Shown here one piece after another: positions 41,816 through 43,969 of a stretch of 43,969 nucleotides of DNA. Position 1 is the stretch's first letter; each line of letters begins with the position of its first letter. Both the position numbers and the translations under genes were made by a program. Source of the DNA: Candidatus Sumerlaeota bacterium (lineage in GTDB: Bacteria > Sumerlaeota > Sumerlaeia > JADFCT01). Where the stretch lies: contig JAPLSP010000670.1 of NCBI GenBank assembly GCA_026398575.1, forward strand, positions 1 through 43,969, in the 5' to 3' direction. The notes below the pieces were generated by a model that worked only from the letters and a program-made list of their open reading frames with translations, made no database searches and had not been told where the DNA came from.

Positions 41816-43858
41816 CTAGAGTTGAATGCAATATGCTTTTGTGCTGTGGCGAATAAAAAGGCGGTTGCCGACAAGCGCGGGATGCGGCCAGAAGGCGTCG
41901 TCCGGGCCGGATGGAAGCTGCAGGCGCCCAAGCGGACGAAAGCCGTCGCGCGTGGCTTCGATCAACGTGAGGACGCCGGTGAGCGACAGCATGAGAACGC
42001 GTTGTCCGTCGGCAATCAGGCTGAGATGTTGATCGAAGTCTTTTCCTTCCTCGCGCCAGCAGGTCTTGAGCTGGGCGCCAAGATCGAGGCAAATAAGGCA
42101 ATTCTGTCCGCCGAAAACCAGTCCATTGCAGACGACCGGCGTCGCGGCGTCGCAGGATAGGTCTTTGTTTGCCGCCAATGGGGCAGGGATGATTTTTCCT
42201 GCCGAATCGAATCCATAAAGCCGCGTTCCATTGTTTTCCGATGTGACAAGCAACTTGCCATCCACTGCGATCGGCGTCGGGACGTTGAAGTCGCCGCCCT
42301 GCGGAGGCTCCAGACGCCAGAGCCTCTCGCCGGTTTCCGGGTCCCATCCCCCGAGGCTTTTCGCGTCATAGCCAACCGCCTGCCGCCTGCCGCCAAACTC
42401 GGCGACAATGAAGGAGGCGAAAGCGGCGGCGGCGCCGGGCGTTTTCCAAAGGTCTTTTCCTGTCTTGCGATCCAGCGCGACGACGGATGCCTTCGGGGTG
42501 CCGGGATTGACGATCAACTTGTTGCCGATCACCAGGGGAGAGGAAGCCATACCCCATTGCGTCAGCTTGGCGCCAAAGTCAGCGGGCAGGTCGCGCTTCC
42601 ACAGGATTTTTTTATCTTCGAGCCGGATGCAATGAAGCAGCCCGAAGGCGCTCAAGAGGTAAGCTTGGTCATCGCAGATCACAGGCGTGGCGCGCGGCGA
42701 ATTGGTGAAATCCAGGGCGCCCGCTGCTGCGTAAGAAAACTCCCAGACCGTTTTGCCCGTGGCCGCATCGAGGCAGTGCCAGATATCGCGTTTCTTGTCC
42801 GCGTCTTTGTCGGAAATGATGACATATTGATCCGTCGCCGCCAGGCCGCCGACGCCGTGGCTGCTCATGGCGCGCTCCCACAAAATGCGTGGTTCTTTGG
42901 GAAGCGATGCCGGAAGCCGCGGGACGTGGCCGTCGCGCCGCGCGCCGCGCCATCCGGTCCACTGATCGCCTGCATAGCGGACGAAACCGTCTTTCGACTC
43001 CATTGCTTTAAGGAGCTTGGCATCCTCCCGCATATCCAAGAGCGCTTTGAGGATCGCTTCCTGACGCTGCTGCGCGAGCGCTTCGTTGACAAAAACAGTG
43101 ATAAAGGGGAGGGGAGCCGTCTGTCCTATGATCCGCAAATCGCCTTCATTCACCGCGCCACATCCCGCGAGCAGGGGATAGGCATAACTCGAAATGACGG
43201 CGGCGGCGCCTTCGCCTTTGACGAGATCGGCGGCGGCGATTTTGCAGTTGGCCTTCGGCGCCGAGGTGAATTGGTCGGCGGCGATTCCCGCGGCGGCAAG
43301 GGCCTGCGCGGCGGCGCCATATTTTTCGGCCTCCGCTGGATCGCCCACCAGGATGCATTTGCCTTTGAGATCCGCCAGACTGCGCAGCGCGTCTTTCGCG
43401 CGCGCGGCAAAGACACCGGTCAGCTGCGTGCCGCCATCCTTGCCGGTCAGCATCGCTATCAGGCGCATTTTCAATCCGAGCGTGGGCGCTTCGTATTCCA
43501 CCACCGAGCACTTGGCAATGGCCACGTCAATGCCGCCGGGGCTTTCGTGAAGCGGAACGTTCAGGGATTCGCCGTAGAATAATTGCACTTTGCAGCCGAG
43601 GCGTTTGCCGATGAAGTCCGCGAGCAGATCATAGCGGCGCTGCGCATAGCCTTCAAGGCAGGGGCATGACAGTTTATCGGCCATCGGGTCCATGACCGCG
43701 ACGCGCAATATTTTGGCGCCCGCGGGCGCTGCATTGCTCTCCTGCGCAGCTGCGTGCGGACAATGAATCGCAATGCCGGCAGCAAACATTAGCATGCAGA
43801 AACTGCTAACGATTCGCTTGAACAATATGACTGCATTTATTGCTCTCATTTGCAGCAT
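41816..43858 (-). CDS. PhnD-like binding domain fused to a PQQ-type beta-propeller, secreted
   Basis: This 680-residue exported protein has a Sec signal (about residues 1-38, MLMFAAGIAIHCPHAAAQ). Residues about 48-300 form a phosphate/phosphonate-binding-type periplasmic domain ('LRVAVMDPMADKLSC', 'YDLLADFIGKRLGCKVQLFY', 'DVAIAKCSVVEYEA', 'LRSLADLKGKCILVGDPA', 'LPFITVFVNEAL'). After 'WTGWRGARRDGHVPRLP' comes a PQQ/BamB-like propeller (about 315-680), with blade strands such as 'WHCLDAATGKTVWEF' and 'VVALDRKTGKDLWKT'. Each half is common alone; the fusion is unusual. It may sense a ligand and bind a redox partner or pyrroloquinoline quinone, though neither is proven. Start: ATG 43858 with GGGAG upstream. 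Confidence 0.84.
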   Translation of the reverse strand: MLQMRAINAVILFKRIVSSFCMLMFAAGIAIHCPHAAAQESNAAPAGAKILRVAVMDPMADKLSCPCLEGYAQRRYDLLADFIGKRLGCKVQLFYGESLNVPLHESPGGIDVAIAKCSVVEYEAPTLGLKMRLIAMLTGKDGGTQLTGVFAARAKDALRSLADLKGKCILVGDPAEAEKYGAAAQALAAAGIAADQFTSAPKANCKIAAADLVKGEGAAAVISSYAYPLLAGCGAVNEGDLRIIGQTAPLPFITVFVNEALAQQRQEAILKALLDMREDAKLLKAMESKDGFVRYAGDQWTGWRGARRDGHVPRLPASLPKEPRILWERAMSSHGVGGLAATDQYVIISDKDADKKRDIWHCLDAATGKTVWEFSYAAAGALDFTNSPRATPVICDDQAYLLSAFGLLHCIRLEDKKILWKRDLPADFGAKLTQWGMASSPLVIGNKLIVNPGTPKASVVALDRKTGKDLWKTPGAAAAFASFIVAEFGGRRQAVGYDAKSLGGWDPETGERLWRLEPPQGGDFNVPTPIAVDGKLLVTSENNGTRLYGFDSAGKIIPAPLAANKDLSCDAATPVVCNGLVFGGQNCLICLDLGAQLKTCWREEGKDFDQHLSLIADGQRVLMLSLTGVLTLIEATRDGFRPLGRLQLPSGPDDAFWPHPALVGNRLFIRHSTKAYCIQL

Positions 43859-43969
43859 AGAACGGCTCCCTAAGCGCTCTGATTCGGAATTATTGTCACG
43901 TATTTTTTTTGCCTAAAGGACAAAAACAATGCAACCGGGAGCGGCGCCAGCATTTGGAGTGCGGTTGCT

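Overview
The window reads as chromosomal DNA of an uncultured, moderately GC-rich Gram-negative bacterium. Lipoprotein, Tat and Sec signals, three tandem Gfo/Idh/MocA oxidoreductases, a GH38 alpha-mannosidase, a sialidase, a C25 peptidase, a PQQ-type propeller protein and a bTHX ribosomal protein recall the Planctomycetota-Verrucomicrobiota-Lentisphaerota / Hydrogenedentota / Sumerlaeota range. That placement is an inference from gene content; no rRNA is present to confirm it.

Layout. 1-9.4 kb (all minus strand): a frameshifted VapB-like antitoxin, a UroD-family protein, a GH38 alpha-mannosidase, an NFU Fe-S scaffold, a sialidase and a membrane-fused spermidine-synthase-like protein. 9.4-10.1 kb: a TM2 protein, a 40-residue bTHX gene and tandem repeats. 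10.1-18.1 kb: a cytochrome b, a seven-haem cytochrome c, and three paralogous Gfo/Idh/MocA proteins (A, B, C), with A overlapping the cytochrome c gene. 18.3-23.1 kb: a Septu-like ATPase/HNH defence pair followed by a metallophosphoesterase, all directly downstream of cysS. 23.3-26.7 kb: a GT39-like membrane glycosyltransferase and a secreted beta-helix protein. 27.0-30.8 kb (plus strand): HU, a possible leader peptide, dsrC, cysC, a toxin-antitoxin pair and the CCA-adding enzyme. 31.1-36.9 kb: a 1922-residue C25 peptidase bracketed by repeats. 37.3-41.1 kb: a lipoprotein diverging from an Rrf2 regulator, then APS reductase and sulfite reductase. 41.1-43.9 kb: a Uma2 nuclease and a PhnD-PQQ fusion.

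Metabolic reading: dsrC, cysC, the Rrf2 regulator, cysH and sir form two islands of sulfur assimilation. The Gfo-cytochrome cluster may move electrons from an exported dehydrogenase into a membrane cytochrome. The mannosidase, sialidase and beta-helix protein fit glycan scavenging.

The most unusual signal is not a gene. Short imperfect tandem arrays with strict periods of 6, 7, 9 or 10 bases are scattered through the whole window. They fill intergenic spacers and also sit in frame inside at least six otherwise conserved genes (GH38, SpeE-like, cytochrome c, metallophosphoesterase, CysRS, C25 peptidase). The same unit family appears in opposite orientations relative to the coding strand in different genes, so the DNA rather than the peptide seems to be what is maintained. 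All unit counts and alignments were made by eye.
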